Below, piece after piece: positions 9,556-22,286 of a DNA stretch of 64,000 nucleotides. Position numbers and translations under genes: made by a program. This stretch comes from Pantoea anthophila. Its GTDB lineage: Bacteria > Pseudomonadota > Gammaproteobacteria > Enterobacterales > Enterobacteriaceae. Under the pieces are notes generated by a model. The model was given only the letters and a program-made list of their open reading frames with translations. It had not been told where the DNA came from and did no database searches. The number at the start of each line of letters is the position of its first letter. Within the stretch, counting starts at the first letter, position 1. The stretch lies in NCBI RefSeq assembly GCF_006494375.1, contig NZ_VHIZ01000027.1, forward strand, positions 99,754-163,753. Reading direction: 5' to 3'.

Positions 9556-10743
9556 GTGAAAAGTATGGCCGAATCACGCGCATTTGAACATCCCCTGTTG
9601 CACGATTTTGCGGCACTCTGCCAGGGTTTCCTGTTTACCTCGCCCTGGCAAAGCCTCACCACACAGGGCTGCTTTACAACGCTGACCACGCCAGTCAGAC
9701 AGGGTGAACAGCTGACAGGGGATTTTCAGCAGCAGCTTCAGCACCACTTTACCTCGGCCAGAAAGCAGGGCATTGCGCACCCCATCGTGGCAGGTGCCAT
9801 CCCCTTTGACGTGGCGCAGCCCGCCGCGCTGTTTATCCCGGAGTCCTGGCAGCGCTTTAACCGTGACGATCTGATCGCCCGGGCCTCACTGGCAGACGCC
9901 GATCTGCCCATGATTCGTCGCCGTACGGCGTTGCCGGATCAGGCGCGCTTTACCGAGATGGTGGCGCAGGCAGTTGCCGCCACGCGCCGGGGCGACCTGG
10001 AGAAAGTGGTGCTGTCGCGGCTGATGGAGATCGTGGCTGAACAGCCGGTTGATACGGCTGCTCTGATGCAGCGCATCGTGGTGCAGAATCCCGGCAGCTA
10101 TCACTTTCATCTGCCCCTGCCCGGCGGCGGCGCGCTGGTGGGAGCCAGCCCGGAACTACTGATTCGAAAACAGGGTCGCCTGTTCAGCTCCTGTCCCCTG
10201 GCCGGCTCGGCCGCACGCAGCCGCGATCCGCAACGCGATCGGGCCTCCGGCGACAGCCTGATGCAGTCGGCGAAGGATCGTCATGAACATCAGCTGGTGA
10301 CAGATGCGATGCGCGCCACCCTGCAGCCGCGCAGCCGTTTGCTGTCGGTGCCTGAAACACCCTCTCTGCTGACCACGGCCACCCTCTGGCATCTCGCCAC
10401 GCAGATCCGTGGCGAAGTGCTGGACGAGCGCGAAAATGCACTCTCCCTCGCCTGCCTGCTGCATCCGACGCCGGCGCTCAGCGGCTTTCCGCATCAGCGT
10501 GCCCAGGCCCTGATCCAGCGCCTTGAGCCGTTTGAGCGTCAGCTGTTTGGCGGCATCGTCGGCTGGTGTGACGATCATGGCAATGGTGAATGGGTCGTCA
10601 CCATTCGCTGCGGCACGGTGAAGGGATCTCGGGTACGGCTGTTTGCCGGTGCGGGCATCGTGACGGACTCACAACCTGAAGCAGAGTGGCGTGAAACCGG
10701 CGTCAAACTCGACACCCTGCTTCGCGCTTTTGGATTGCAATAA
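9556..10743 (+). CDS. entC: Isochorismate synthase EntC
   Basis: Converts chorismate to isochorismate, the first committed step of dihydroxybenzoate synthesis. It has 395 residues with the chorismate-binding fold: the EKVVLSR segment, [30 protein letters not shown] and FGGIVGWCD near the C-terminus, all typical of the EntC/MenF/TrpE superfamily. The first possible start is GTG at 9556, and ATG at 9565 is an equally plausible alternative three codons on. First gene of entCEBA-entH. Confidence 0.95.
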   Translation: MKSMAESRAFEHPLLHDFAALCQGFLFTSPWQSLTTQGCFTTLTTPVRQGEQLTGDFQQQLQHHFTSARKQGIAHPIVAGAIPFDVAQPAALFIPESWQRFNRDDLIARASLADADLPMIRRRTALPDQARFTEMVAQAVAATRRGDLEKVVLSRLMEIVAEQPVDTAALMQRIVVQNPGSYHFHLPLPGGGALVGASPELLIRKQGRLFSSCPLAGSAARSRDPQRDRASGDSLMQSAKDRHEHQLVTDAMRATLQPRSRLLSVPETPSLLTTATLWHLATQIRGEVLDERENALSLACLLHPTPALSGFPHQRAQALIQRLEPFERQLFGGIVGWCDDHGNGEWVVTIRCGTVKGSRVRLFAGAGIVTDSQPEAEWRETGVKLDTLLRAFGLQ

Positions 10744-10753
10744 AGGAACCTGC

Positions 10754-12364
10754 ATGACGATCTCCTACAGCCGCTGGCCGGACGACCTGGCCGCCCGTTA
10801 CCGTGAAAAAGGCTACTGGCTCGACCTGCCGATGACCGACATACTGGATCGCCACCGCGACAACGATAGCGTGGCGGTGATTGAGGACGACAGGCGGTTG
10901 ACCTACCGCCAACTGGCGGCACTGAGTGACAACCTGGCGGCAGCGTTACAGCGGCGTGGCCTGAAACGGGGTGATACGGCGCTGGTGCAGCTGGGCAACG
11001 TGGCAGAATTTTACCTGACACTGTTTGCCCTGTTTAAACTCGGTGTTGCGCCGGTGAATGCCCTGTTCAGCCATCAGCGCACCGAACTGACCGCCTACGC
11101 CAGCCAGATTTCGCCCCGCCTGGTGATTGCCGACCGCACGCATCCGCTGTTTGCCGATGACGCTTTTATTGCGCAGCTCCGCCACGATCACCCTTCACTG
11201 CAGCAGGTGATCCTGCGCCATGCCTCACCGCCGGAACAGAGCCTTGAAGCGCTGCTGGCCGAACCGGCCGGTGCATTTATGGCCACGCCGACCGCAGGCG
11301 ACGAGGTAGCCTTTTTCCAGCTCTCTGGCGGCAGTACCGGCACGCCAAAACTGATTCCGCGCACCCATAACGACTACTACTACAGCATCCGTGAAAGTGA
11401 CGCGATCTGTGGCGTCACCGCCGACACCCGCTATCTCATCGCCCTGCCCGCCGCCCACAACTTCCCGCTGAGTTCGCCGGGCGCGCTGGGCGTCTTTTAC
11501 GCGGGGGGACAGGTTATTTTAGCCGCCGATCCCAGTGCGACAGCCTGCTTTCCCCTGATTGAAAAACATCAGGTGACCGATACCGGCCTGGTTCCGCCTG
11601 CCGCCAGCCTCTGGCTGCTGGCACTTCAGGAATCGGACAGCAAGGCGGCACTGGCTTCTCTGCAGCGCATGCAGGTGGGGGGCGCTAAGCTGGGCGAAAC
11701 GCTGGCTGCACGCATACAGCATGAGATCGGCTGCACCCTGCAGCAGGTCTTTGGCATGGCCGAAGGACTGGTGAACTACACCCGGCTGGATGATGATCCG
11801 CAGACCATCCTCACCACACAGGGACGCCCGATCTCCCCGGATGATGAGGTCTGGGTTGCCGACGAGCAGGGTCATCCTCTGCCCGTGGGGGCCACCGGTC
11901 GTCTGATGACGCGCGGCCCCTACACCTTTCGCGGCTACTACAACAGTCCGGAACACAACGCCGCCAGTTTCGACGAACGGGGCTTTTACTGTTCCGGTGA
12001 CCTGGTTGAGATCACCCCTGACGGCAACCTTATCGTGCAGGGTCGGGAGAAAGATCAGATCAACCGGGGTGGCGAGAAGATCGCCGCGGAAGAGATCGAA
12101 AACCTGCTGCAGCAACACGCCGATGTGATCCACGCGGCACTGGTCTCCATGAGCGATCCGCTGCTGGGTGAAAAAAGCTGCGCGTTTATCGTCACCCGTC
12201 AGCCGGTAAAACCGGCGGCGCTGCGGCGCCACCTGCGTGAACTGGGTGTCGCAGAATTTAAGCTCCCTGACCGCATTACCTGCGTAGATGCCCTGCCACT
12301 GACCCCGGTCGGCAAGGTCGATAAAAAACGTCTGCGCCAGCATCTTGCCGATCAACACGCGTAA
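10754..12364 (+). CDS. entE: 2,3-dihydroxybenzoate-AMP ligase EntE
   Basis: Adenylates 2,3-dihydroxybenzoate and loads it on the aryl carrier domain of EntB. The protein has 536 residues, the same as E. coli EntE. It shows the adenylate-forming motif [15 protein letters not shown], the A5-type [12 protein letters not shown], the A8-type [14 protein letters not shown] and the C-terminal catalytic Lys in PVGKVDKK. The ATG at 10754 follows AAAGGA at a good distance, ten bases after the entC stop; an earlier in-frame ATG inside entC is rejected. Confidence 0.97.
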   Translation: MTISYSRWPDDLAARYREKGYWLDLPMTDILDRHRDNDSVAVIEDDRRLTYRQLAALSDNLAAALQRRGLKRGDTALVQLGNVAEFYLTLFALFKLGVAPVNALFSHQRTELTAYASQISPRLVIADRTHPLFADDAFIAQLRHDHPSLQQVILRHASPPEQSLEALLAEPAGAFMATPTAGDEVAFFQLSGGSTGTPKLIPRTHNDYYYSIRESDAICGVTADTRYLIALPAAHNFPLSSPGALGVFYAGGQVILAADPSATACFPLIEKHQVTDTGLVPPAASLWLLALQESDSKAALASLQRMQVGGAKLGETLAARIQHEIGCTLQQVFGMAEGLVNYTRLDDDPQTILTTQGRPISPDDEVWVADEQGHPLPVGATGRLMTRGPYTFRGYYNSPEHNAASFDERGFYCSGDLVEITPDGNLIVQGREKDQINRGGEKIAAEEIENLLQQHADVIHAALVSMSDPLLGEKSCAFIVTRQPVKPAALRRHLRELGVAEFKLPDRITCVDALPLTPVGKVDKKRLRQHLADQHA

Positions 12365-12388
12365 GCCCGATCTGTCCGGAGAATTTTT

Positions 12389-13243
12389 ATGACTATTCCA
12401 CAACTGACCTCCTATCCACTGCCCGCCGCCACCGAGTTGCCGAATAACCGGGTTAAATGGGCGCTGGAGCCGGGCCGGGCCGCCCTGCTCATCCACGATA
12501 TGCAGCGCTATTTTCTCAGCTTCTGGGGAGAGAACAGCCCGCTGATTGAGCAGGTCGTCGGCAATATTGCCCGCCTGCGTCGCTACTGCAAAGCGCAGGG
12601 CATTCCGGTGTTTTACACCGCCCAGCCGACGGCGCAGAGCGATGCGGATCGCGCCCTGCTCAACGATATGTGGGGACCGGGCCTGAATAAACATCCCGAC
12701 CAGCAGAGGATCGTGGCGGCGCTGGCCCCCGACGAGGACGACCAGGTGCTGACCAAGTGGCGCTACAGCGCCTTTCATCGTTCCCCGCTGGAGGCGATCC
12801 TGAAGGAGATGGGCCGCGATCAGCTGATTATAACGGGCGTCTATGCCCATATCGGCTGCCTGACCACCGCCACGGATGCCTTTATGCGTGATATTCAGCC
12901 GTTTATGGTGGCCGATGCGCTGGCTGATTTCAGCCGCGAGGAGCATATGATGGCGCTGACTTACACCGCCGGCCGCAGCGGAAAAGTGGTGATGACGGCT
13001 GATATGATGCCGGTCCCTCTCAGCAAAGCGGATCTGCGCGCGCTCGTCCTGCCGCTGCTGGAGGATGATGAGGTGCCGGAAGATGATGAAAACCTGATCG
13101 ATTATGGTCTGGATTCGGTGCGCGTCATGGCGCTGGCGGCACGCTGGCGTCAGGTTCACCGGGATATCGACTTTGTTACGCTGGCGAAAAATCCGAGCAT
13201 CGATGGCTGGTGGGCGCTGCTGTCGCGGGAGCTCACTCAATGA
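12389..13243 (+). CDS. entB: Isochorismatase / aryl carrier protein EntB
   Basis: Bifunctional 284-residue protein. The N-terminal isochorismatase domain (LIHDMQRYF, TGVYAHIGCLTTATDAF) hydrolyses isochorismate to 2,3-dihydro-2,3-dihydroxybenzoate. The C-terminal aryl carrier domain ends in DYGLDSVRVM, where Ser243 is the phosphopantetheine site. It overlaps entA in an ATGA junction, a sign of translational coupling. Confidence 0.97.
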   Translation: MTIPQLTSYPLPAATELPNNRVKWALEPGRAALLIHDMQRYFLSFWGENSPLIEQVVGNIARLRRYCKAQGIPVFYTAQPTAQSDADRALLNDMWGPGLNKHPDQQRIVAALAPDEDDQVLTKWRYSAFHRSPLEAILKEMGRDQLIITGVYAHIGCLTTATDAFMRDIQPFMVADALADFSREEHMMALTYTAGRSGKVVMTADMMPVPLSKADLRALVLPLLEDDEVPEDDENLIDYGLDSVRVMALAARWRQVHRDIDFVTLAKNPSIDGWWALLSRELTQ

Positions 13244-13998
13244 GCCACACCTTCGACTTCAGCGGTCGCGTTGTCTGGGTAACCGGAGCCGGTCAGGGCA
13301 TTGGTTATCAGAGTGCGCTGGCCTTTCATCGGGCAGGCGCGCAGGTGGAAGCCTTTGACCTGCAGTTTGCGCGGCAGGATTATCCGTTTCGCTGTCATCG
13401 CCTGGATGTGGCCGATCCGGATCAGGTAGAAACGATCTGTCAGCGCGTGCTGGCAACGCAACCGCGCATTGATGTGCTGGTCAACGCGGCGGGCATTTTG
13501 CGCGTCGGCGCCACCGATACGCTCTCCTTCGCTGACTGGCAGGCGTGCCTGAACGTCAACGCGGGCGGCGCCTTTAACCTGTTTCAGCAGACGCTGCCGC
13601 GCTTTCGCCAGCAGCGCGCCGGGGCCATCGTCACCGTGGCGTCTAACGCGGCGCACGCGCCGCGAATCGGCATGTCGGCCTACGGCGCATCGAAAGCGGC
13701 ACTGCGCAGCCTCTGTCTGACCGTGGGGCTGGAAATGGCCCCTTTTGGCGTTCGCTGTAATATCGTTTCACCCGGCTCCACCGACACCGCCATGCAGCGC
13801 AGCCTGTGGCAGACCCCCGGCGGCGAGCAGGAAATGATCGCCGGTTTTCCGGATCAGTTTAAGCTGGGGATCCCGCTGGGCAAGATCGCGCAGCCGCAGG
13901 AAATTGCGGCCACCGTGCTGTTTCTCGCATCAGACCTGGCCAGCCATGTGACCCTGCAGGATATCGTGGTCGACGGCGGCGCAACTCTGGGAGCCTGA
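13240..13998 (+). CDS. entA: 2,3-dihydro-2,3-dihydroxybenzoate dehydrogenase EntA
   Basis: Short-chain dehydrogenase that oxidises the EntB product to 2,3-dihydroxybenzoate with NAD. The 252-residue protein has the Rossmann motif TGAGQGIG near residue 15, NAAG in the middle and the catalytic YGASK (YxxxK). The ATG at 13240 (MSHTFDFSG) overlaps the entB stop; an in-frame ATG ten codons upstream lies inside entB and is rejected. Confidence 0.96.
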   Translation: MSHTFDFSGRVVWVTGAGQGIGYQSALAFHRAGAQVEAFDLQFARQDYPFRCHRLDVADPDQVETICQRVLATQPRIDVLVNAAGILRVGATDTLSFADWQACLNVNAGGAFNLFQQTLPRFRQQRAGAIVTVASNAAHAPRIGMSAYGASKAALRSLCLTVGLEMAPFGVRCNIVSPGSTDTAMQRSLWQTPGGEQEMIAGFPDQFKLGIPLGKIAQPQEIAATVLFLASDLASHVTLQDIVVDGGATLGA

Positions 13999-14000
13999 AA

Positions 14001-14423
14001 ATGTCTGCGATCTGGAAACGATCCTTCGATCTTCCCGCCCTGAATGCACTGGGCGAGCAGTCGCTGGTCGCCCATCTCGGGATCGTCTTTACCGTGATAG
14101 GCGAGGATTACCTGGAAGCGACGATGCCGGTGGATGCGCGCACGCACCAGCCATTTGGCCTGCTGCATGGCGGGGCTTCCGTGGTGCTGGCGGAGTCGAT
14201 GGGCTCTATGGCCGGGTATATGGCGGTGGAAGAAGGCAGCAGCGTGGTGGGTGTCGAAGTCAATGCCAGCCATCTGCGTGCGGTGTCAGCCGGGACAGTG
14301 CGGGGGATCTGTCGCCCCCTGCATCTGGGCAGACGCAGTCAGAGCTGGCAGATCGAGATCCGTAACGGCCGGGATCAGTTGTGCTGCAGTGCGCGACTCA
14401 GCGTGGCAGTGATGAGCAGCTGA
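14001..14423 (+). CDS. entH: Enterobactin proofreading thioesterase EntH
   Basis: Hotdog-fold thioesterase of 140 residues that clears wrongly loaded acyl groups from EntB. It shows the family core [17 protein letters not shown] with the catalytic Glu, followed by GYMAVEEG. It is 2 bp after entA and last in the entCEBA-entH operon. It converges on obgE across a shared hairpin. Confidence 0.95.
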   Translation: MSAIWKRSFDLPALNALGEQSLVAHLGIVFTVIGEDYLEATMPVDARTHQPFGLLHGGASVVLAESMGSMAGYMAVEEGSSVVGVEVNASHLRAVSAGTVRGICRPLHLGRRSQSWQIEIRNGRDQLCCSARLSVAVMSS

Positions 14424-14428
14424 AAAAA

Positions 14429-14461
14429 AAAGCCCCCCTTTCGGTCGGAAAGAGGGGCTTT
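14429..14461 (-). terminator. obgE terminator (possibly shared with entH)
   Basis: Hairpin with an AAAGCCCC/GGGGCTTT outer stem and an inner CTTTC/GGAAAG stem. On the minus strand it is followed by an uninterrupted T-run, making a strong intrinsic terminator for obgE. On the plus strand the U-tract is short, so it is weaker for entH. Confidence 0.85.
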
Positions 14462-14488
14462 GCCGGTCAGCCTGTGGCCGCGTCGTGG

Positions 14489-15673
<1,185 letters not shown>

Positions 15674-15766
15674 TCACACAATCGCCTGCAGCACTCTGCA
15701 GACGGGTCCGCCAGGGTCTTCTGCGCTGACCAGCGGCGGATAAATCAGGACTGGCTGTCGCCAGTG

Positions 15767-15783
15767 TGTACATAAAGTGTACA
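15767..15783. repeat. TGTACA-N5-TGTACA motif upstream of obgE
   Basis: Two copies of the self-complementary hexamer TGTACA, 11 bp apart centre to centre (one helical turn), lie in the rpmA-obgE gap about 100 bp before obgE. The layout suits a dimeric regulator on one DNA face. No known regulator is assigned. Confidence 0.4.
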
Positions 15784-15831
15784 GCAAACTTCAGTGAGGC
15801 GTCGCTTTTACCGCGACAGAGCGCAGAATGT

Positions 15832-15861
15832 AAAAAGCCCCGCAGGAGCTGCGGGGCCTTT
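15832..15861 (-). terminator. rpmA terminator
   Basis: GC-rich stem GCCCCGCAG/CTGCGGGGC with a 3-nt loop, followed on the minus strand by TTTTT. It lies 43 bp past the rpmA stop, between rpmA and obgE, so obgE may rely on read-through or its own promoter. Confidence 0.88.
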
Positions 15862-15903
15862 AATTCGTGCGTTCAGACGTTAAACGTCTGCGTCACGACA
15901 ACC

Positions 15904-16164
<261 letters not shown>

Positions 16165-16176
16165 TCAGATCTCCTC

Positions 16177-16488
16177 TTACGCCGTGATACCAGTGATTTT
16201 CACATCAGTGAACCACTGGCGATGGCCAGCCTGCTTACGGTAGTGCTTACGACGACGAAACTTAACGATCTTAATTTTCTCGCCACGACCGTGAGCAACA
16301 ACTTCTGCCTTGATCATACCGCCTGAAACCAGTGGCGCGCCGATTTTCACGTCTTCGCCATTAGCAATCATCAGAACCTGGTCAAACTCGATGGTTTCAC
16401 CGGTTGCGATGTCCAGCTTTTCCAGGCGAACGGTCTGACCTTCGCTTACTCGGTGTTGTTTACCACCACTTTGGAAAACCGCGTACAT
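16177..16488 (-). CDS. rplU: 50S ribosomal protein L21
   Basis: 103-residue bL21, starting [14 protein letters not shown] and containing [13 protein letters not shown]. First gene of rplU-rpmA; divergent from ispB, with about 257 bp between the starts that must hold both promoters. Confidence 0.98.
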   Translation of the reverse strand: MYAVFQSGGKQHRVSEGQTVRLEKLDIATGETIEFDQVLMIANGEDVKIGAPLVSGGMIKAEVVAHGRGEKIKIVKFRRRKHYRKQAGHRQWFTDVKITGITA

Positions 16489-16745
16489 ATAAAACTCCGC
16501 TTCTGCGCTTGCCTTTTAGTTCATCAGGCGGCGCGCTAAATATTCACAATAGGGCGCGAATTCTACGCAAAACTCCAGAAGAAGACAAGAGCACTTTGCA
16601 CACTCTTGCAGAAAAAAAACACAGGCTGAACGCAACCGTTTCTCAGGCTGAAAATTCAAGTACAATCAGTAACAGATTACCTGAACGCTGGCTGGGTAAA
16701 AGCACTTACCATGGCAGAGATAACGAGTCATAGCTGAAAAGACGA

Positions 16746-17717
16746 ATGAACTTAGAACAGATCAACGAATTAACCGCACAGGATATGGCTGCCGTTAACC
16801 AGACCATCCTCGACCAGCTGAATTCAGATGTCTCGCTCATCAACCAGTTGGGCTACTACATCATCAGTGGTGGGGGTAAGCGTATCCGTCCCATGATCGC
16901 CGTGCTCTCCGCACGCGCCATGGGCTACAAGGGCGACCTGCACGTGACCAATGCGGCGCTGATCGAATTTATCCACACCGCCACGCTGCTGCATGACGAT
17001 GTCGTGGATGAATCCGATATGCGTCGTGGCAAAGCGACCGCGAACGCGGCGTTTGGCAATGCGGCAAGCGTGCTGGTCGGGGATTTTATTTACACCCGCG
17101 CCTTCCAGATGATGACCAGCATGGGGTCGCTGCGTATCCTGGCGCTGATGTCAGAAGCGGTCAACGTGATAGCCGAGGGCGAAGTCCTGCAGCTGATGAA
17201 CGTGAACGATCCTGACATCACCGAAGAGAGCTACATGCGCGTGATTTACAGCAAGACCGCGCGCCTGTTTGAAGCCGCGTCGCAGGCTTCTGCGATCCTG
17301 GCTGACGCCACGCCGGAAGAGGAGAAAGCGCTGCAGGATTATGGACGCTATCTGGGCACGGCTTTCCAGTTAATCGACGATTTGCTGGATTACAGTGCGG
17401 ATGGAGAGACGCTGGGTAAAAACACCGGCGACGACCTGAGCGAAGGGAAACCGACGCTGCCGCTGCTGCATGCAATGCAGAACGGCTCACCTGAGCAGGC
17501 GAAGATGATCCGCGAAGCCATTGAGCAGGGTAATGGCCGCCATCTGCTGGAACCGGTACTGGAAGCGATGCACCAGTGCGGCTCGCTGGAGTGGACCCGC
17601 ACCCGCGCCGAACAGGAAGCGGACAAGGCGATTGCCGCTCTGCGCATTCTGCCTGAATCACCCTGGCGCAGTGCGCTGGAGTCGCTGGCGCATATGTCAG
17701 TTCAGCGCGATTTCTGA
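16746..17717 (+). CDS. ispB: Octaprenyl diphosphate synthase IspB
   Basis: Trans-isoprenyl diphosphate synthase that makes the polyprenyl side chain of ubiquinone and menaquinone. The 323-residue protein has GGGKRIRP, the first Asp-rich motif DDVVD (84-88) and the second motif LIDDLLDYS about residue 212. Divergent from rplU as in other enterobacteria. Confidence 0.97.
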   Translation: MNLEQINELTAQDMAAVNQTILDQLNSDVSLINQLGYYIISGGGKRIRPMIAVLSARAMGYKGDLHVTNAALIEFIHTATLLHDDVVDESDMRRGKATANAAFGNAASVLVGDFIYTRAFQMMTSMGSLRILALMSEAVNVIAEGEVLQLMNVNDPDITEESYMRVIYSKTARLFEAASQASAILADATPEEEKALQDYGRYLGTAFQLIDDLLDYSADGETLGKNTGDDLSEGKPTLPLLHAMQNGSPEQAKMIREAIEQGNGRHLLEPVLEAMHQCGSLEWTRTRAEQEADKAIAALRILPESPWRSALESLAHMSVQRDF

Positions 17718-17723
17718 TTCCCT

Positions 17724-17747
17724 ACGGAGCCTCCCTGGCTCCGTTTC
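17724..17747 (+). terminator. ispB terminator
   Basis: Stem ACGGAGCC/GGCTCCGT with a 5-nt loop followed by a short T-tract, starting 7 bp after the ispB stop. Confidence 0.75.
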
Positions 17748-17839
17748 TCCTCCCCGCTCTCACTTCTTTATGTTCGCTCATTGCTGTTGCATGCCTTTTG
17801 CGGGCTGTCACACAGACCCGACGCTGACGCCAAATATTA

Positions 17840-17887
17840 CTGGAAATTAATGGAAACTATTTGCTATAAAAAACGCTTAATTTCCAG
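17840..17887. promoter_or_regulatory. Probable sfsB promoter with operator-like inverted repeat
   Basis: A perfect 11-bp inverted repeat (CTGGAAATTAA at 17840-17850, TTAATTTCCAG at 17877-17887) flanks an extended -10 element TGCTATAAA at 17862-17870. The half-sites would cover the -35 and start regions, a typical repressor layout. SfsB is itself a Ner-like DNA-binding protein, so autoregulation is a reasonable inference. Confidence 0.55.
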
Positions 17888-17948
17888 ATAACAGTAAAAA
17901 GGTAAGCCAACGTCCCGGTGGACGACACAAAGACAAGGAGAACGGGTT

Positions 17949-18233
17949 ATGCAAAAAAGGATGGAAGACTGGCACCCGGCTGACATTATCGCAGCCCTGC
18001 ACAAACGCGGTACGACGCTGGCCGCACTGTCACGCTCGGCCGGCCTCAGCTCATCAACACTCGCGAATGCGCTGACGCGCCCGTGGCCAAAAGGCGAATG
18101 GCTGATCGCCGAGGCGATCGAGGTGCATCCCAGCGAGATCTGGCCCAGCCGCTACTACGATCCTGACACGCACCGCCTGCTGGATCGCAAAAAACGTATC
18201 CGGATCCCCGCCGATCTTTCCGGCACGCCCTGA
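17949..18233 (+). CDS. sfsB: Ner-like DNA-binding regulator SfsB (Nlp)
   Basis: 94-residue HTH protein of the phage Mu Ner family (E. coli SfsB/Nlp, sugar fermentation stimulation). It has DWHPADIIAALHKRGTTLAAL with the recognition region SSSTLANAL, then WPKGEWLIAEAI and HPSEIWPSRY. The gene lies between ispB and murA, the same position as in E. coli. A ribosome-binding site AAGGAGAA precedes the ATG. Confidence 0.92.
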   Translation: MQKRMEDWHPADIIAALHKRGTTLAALSRSAGLSSSTLANALTRPWPKGEWLIAEAIEVHPSEIWPSRYYDPDTHRLLDRKKRIRIPADLSGTP

Positions 18234-18251
18234 GATCGACAGGCGAAAAAA

Positions 18252-18280
18252 AACCAGCCCCGCAAAGGGCTGGTTCTTTC
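18252..18280 (-). terminator. murA terminator, shared with sfsB
   Basis: Stem AACCAGCCC/GGGCTGGTT with a 6-nt loop between the convergent sfsB and murA genes. The minus-strand copy ends in a run of T residues and so is the stronger direction; the plus side ends in CTTTC. Confidence 0.85.
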
Positions 18281-18295
18281 AGCGCATACCTGAGA

Positions 18296-19570
<1,275 letters not shown>

Positions 19571-19622
19571 TTAACTAGCTAAAGATGGGACTCGCTTACC
19601 ACGAGTGCACCACGCTGAGGGA

Positions 19623-19880
19623 TCAGAAACCGTTGAGTTTACGGTCGCGCGCCCATTCAGCGGGAGTATAGGTTTTGATAGAGACAGCATGAATGCGGTT
19701 GTCCGCGATGTATTCCATCAGCGGCGCGTAGACAGCCTGCTGTTTTTTCACGCGGCTCAGCTCGCCAAACAGTTCGCCTACGGCGATCACCTGAAAATGG
19801 CTGCCATCGTTGCTCATCACATGCACTTCATCTAAAGGCAGCGCTGCCATCAGCACGGCCTGAATTTCACTGTTTTCCAT
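19623..19880 (-). CDS. ibaG: BolA-family protein IbaG
   Basis: 85-residue BolA-like protein (formerly YrbA) linked to acid stress and Fe-S cluster trafficking with monothiol glutaredoxins. It ends in [26 protein letters not shown], characteristic of IbaG. The ATG at 19880 is chosen to match the family; a GTG five codons earlier lacks a ribosome-binding site. It lies just upstream of murA and downstream of the mla terminator. Confidence 0.93.
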   Translation of the reverse strand: MENSEIQAVLMAALPLDEVHVMSNDGSHFQVIAVGELFGELSRVKKQQAVYAPLMEYIADNRIHAVSIKTYTPAEWARDRKLNGF

Positions 19881-19951
19881 TGTGCTTAACTTCACTTAAT
19901 AATAATAAGGCTGACATAGTAGAGGAAAGCGGCTGACTCTTAAATACGCAA

Positions 19952-19980
19952 AAGCCCCTGTTGAAAACAGGGGCTTAGCA
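19952..19980 (-). terminator. mlaB terminator
   Basis: Stem AAGCCCCTG/CAGGGGCTT with a 7-nt A/T-rich loop, followed by TTTT on the minus strand. It separates mlaFEDCB from ibaG-murA. Confidence 0.85.
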
Positions 19981-19993
19981 TAACAAGCGGAAA

Positions 19994-20299
19994 TCAGGCG
20001 CTTTTATCCGCAGAAACAATAATCTGTTGCAGATTGTAAAGCGTAATCAGCGACTGCAGTTTGTCGCTGATACCGGCAAAGCGCGGGGTGCTCCCCTGCG
20101 CCCGTGCGATTTCCCGCAGGTGCACCAGCAGAGCGAGGCCGGAAGAGTCAACCCGGTTCAGCGCCGCGACGTCGATCGTCTCGACGCCGCGAATCAGCGT
20201 TTCACGCTGCTGCCAGAGGCCCATCAGGGTGTCGCGATCCAGCTCGCCTTTCAGTAATAGCGTGCTGGCTTCGCGCTCCCAGCGTAACGATTCGTGCAT
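19994..20299 (-). CDS. mlaB: Mla pathway STAS-domain protein MlaB
   Basis: 101-residue cytoplasmic STAS protein that stabilises the MlaFE ATPase-permease complex for lipid transport. The core VDSSGLALLVHLREIAR matches the STAS helix with the conserved Ser. It overlaps the mlaC stop by one base (TAATG). Confidence 0.94.
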   Translation of the reverse strand: MHESLRWEREASTLLLKGELDRDTLMGLWQQRETLIRGVETIDVAALNRVDSSGLALLVHLREIARAQGSTPRFAGISDKLQSLITLYNLQQIIVSADKSA

Positions 20300-20934
20300 T
20301 ATTGTTGTTTATCCAGCGTGATTGGCTGTGACGCAGACGATTTGAGCTGCGCCGTCAGACCATCGATACCTTTGGTCCGTAACAGATCGCTCCACTCATT
20401 CTGTTTGGTGGTGATCATGCTGACGCCTTCGGCAATCATGTCATAAGCCTGCCAGTTGCCAGTCTGGCTGTTTTTACGCCACTGAAAGTCGAGGCGAACC
20501 GGCGGACGGCCATTAGGATCGATGATAGTGACGCGAATCGCCACAATTTTGGCGTCGCCCAGCGGCTGCTCAGGCTGGATCTGGTAGCTCTGGCCATTGT
20601 AGAGGGCCAGTGCCTGACCATAAGCCTGGGCCAGATAGTCGCCAAAAGCGCTGAAGTAAGCTTCGCGCTGGGCCGGTGTTGAGTCACGATAGTAGCGACC
20701 CAGCACTAATGCGCCCGCATATTTGATCTGCACGTAAGGCAGCAGTTCCTGACGCACAATCTGACGCAGGTAGTTGGGGTCCTGCTTGATTTTTGGCTGC
20801 TCATTTTTCAGACGGCTGAAGGTCTTTTGCGCCGCTTCGTTCATCAGCTTGTAGGGATTGCTCTGGTCGGCTGCCGTTGCCGTCAGCGGGACCGCAACCA
20901 CCAGCATGGCAATCATCAGTAAACGTTTAAACAT
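20299..20934 (-). CDS. mlaC: Periplasmic phospholipid-binding protein MlaC
   Basis: 211-residue periplasmic carrier that shuttles phospholipid between the outer-membrane MlaA complex and inner-membrane MlaFEDB. The N-terminal signal peptide ([21 protein letters not shown]) is followed by Tol-Tol-Ttg2-type sequence including [19 protein letters not shown]. Confidence 0.96.
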   Translation of the reverse strand: MFKRLLMIAMLVVAVPLTATAADQSNPYKLMNEAAQKTFSRLKNEQPKIKQDPNYLRQIVRQELLPYVQIKYAGALVLGRYYRDSTPAQREAYFSAFGDYLAQAYGQALALYNGQSYQIQPEQPLGDAKIVAIRVTIIDPNGRPPVRLDFQWRKNSQTGNWQAYDMIAEGVSMITTKQNEWSDLLRTKGIDGLTAQLKSSASQPITLDKQQ

Positions 20935-20949
20935 GGTATGCCCTCTTCT

Positions 20950-21495
20950 TTAAGGTTGAGCCGGTTCCGCAGGCGCGGCACTGCTGCCATCCTGCGCATC
21001 CTTGCCCTCATTTTTTTGTTTGTTGTCGCCGCTCTTGTAAAGGAACTGACCGATCAGATCTTCAAGCACCATCGCCGATTTGGTGTCGCGCAGCGTATCG
21101 CCATCTTTCAGCATCGCCGAACCAAGCTCAGGGTCGTCAAAGCCTAAGTTAAGCGCCAGGAACTGCTCACCCAGCAGACCCTGGGTGCGAATCGCCAGCG
21201 AACTGGTATCTGAAATTTTATTCGCGTACTGATCGCTGATCTCCATCGTGACGCGCGGCAGCAGGGTCTTCGGTTCAAGCTCGATATCCGTCACCCGGCC
21301 AATCACTACGCCGCCGATTTTGACCGGCGAACTGGCTTTGAGGCCGCCAATATTGTCAAAGGTCGCGTAGAGTTTCCACGTCGGCTCCGTGCCCATCGAC
21401 TTCAGGTCGGCGACGCGCAGACAGAGAAACAGCGCGGCGATCAGCGCCATAATCATAAAAATGCCAACCCAGATTTCGCTTTTTTTGCTTTGCAT
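20950..21495 (-). CDS. mlaD: Mla MCE-domain protein MlaD
   Basis: Inner-membrane-anchored MCE protein of 181 residues that forms a hexameric ring passing lipid to the permease. It has one N-terminal membrane helix, then the MCE core YATFDNIGGLKASSPVKIGG and a low-complexity Ala/Pro tail. The start at 21495 (MQSKKSEIWVG) sits 4 bp after mlaE; an ATG five codons upstream would overlap mlaE. Confidence 0.95.
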   Translation of the reverse strand: MQSKKSEIWVGIFMIMALIAALFLCLRVADLKSMGTEPTWKLYATFDNIGGLKASSPVKIGGVVIGRVTDIELEPKTLLPRVTMEISDQYANKISDTSSLAIRTQGLLGEQFLALNLGFDDPELGSAMLKDGDTLRDTKSAMVLEDLIGQFLYKSGDNKQKNEGKDAQDGSSAAPAEPAQP

Positions 21496-21499
21496 TGCA

Positions 21500-22282
21500 T
21501 CAATTCCCAAACATCAGTGCTGTCAGCACAAAATCCAACCCGAGTACCGCCAGAGAGGCGTGTACGACGGTACGCGTTGTCGCGCGACTGATCCCTTCGG
21601 AAGTGGGAATCGCGTCATAGCCATTAAAAAGAGCAATCCAGGTCACCGTCACGGCAAAGACGGCACTTTTGATCAGGCAGTTCACCACGTCGGTGCGGAA
21701 ATCGACCGCGTTCTGCATCGCCGACCAGAAGAAGCCGGGATCGATCCCCTTCCAGCTCACACCCACCAGCGCACCGCCCGCGATCCCGACCGCCGTGAAG
21801 ATGAGTGCCAGCAGCGGCATGCTGATAAAGCCTGCCCAGAAACGGGGCGACACCACCCGGCGTAACGGATCGACCGCCATCATCTCCATACTGGAGAGCT
21901 GCTCGGTGGCTTTCATCAGGCCGATTTCCGCTGTCAGCGCCGAGCCCGCCCGGCCGGCAAACAGCAGTGCGGTCACCACCGGTCCCAGCTCTCGCAGCAG
22001 CGACAGGGCCACCAGCATACCCAGACTGGTTTCGGCGCCATAGGTGGTCAGCACCAGATAGCCCTGCAGCCCGAGAACCATGCCAATGAAGAGGCCCGAT
22101 ACCACAATAATCAGGAGCGACAGCACGCCAACGCTGTAGAGCTGTTTGATCAGTAGCGGCGTGTGTCTGCGAAACGCCGGTTTTCCTACCAGCGCGTGAA
22201 ACAGCATTAATCCTGCGCGTCCAAAACTGGCGCACGTTTCAATTCCCTGACGACCAAACGACGCCAGCGCCTTCAAGACCAT
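21500..22282 (-). CDS. mlaE: Mla ABC permease MlaE
   Basis: 260-residue MlaE-family permease with an amphipathic N-terminus and about five membrane helices. [15 protein letters not shown] and [30 protein letters not shown] are hallmark segments. It partners MlaF, whose gene ends 4 bp upstream. Confidence 0.96.
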   Translation of the reverse strand: MVLKALASFGRQGIETCASFGRAGLMLFHALVGKPAFRRHTPLLIKQLYSVGVLSLLIIVVSGLFIGMVLGLQGYLVLTTYGAETSLGMLVALSLLRELGPVVTALLFAGRAGSALTAEIGLMKATEQLSSMEMMAVDPLRRVVSPRFWAGFISMPLLALIFTAVGIAGGALVGVSWKGIDPGFFWSAMQNAVDFRTDVVNCLIKSAVFAVTVTWIALFNGYDAIPTSEGISRATTRTVVHASLAVLGLDFVLTALMFGN

Positions 22283-22286
22283 CTGT

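Noticed and set aside
11519..13240. 573-codon open frame on the minus strand opposite entE and entB
   Set aside because: It is antisense to two well-supported genes, has low-complexity Arg/His/Gln-rich composition typical of shadow frames in GC-rich DNA, and has no recognisable domain.
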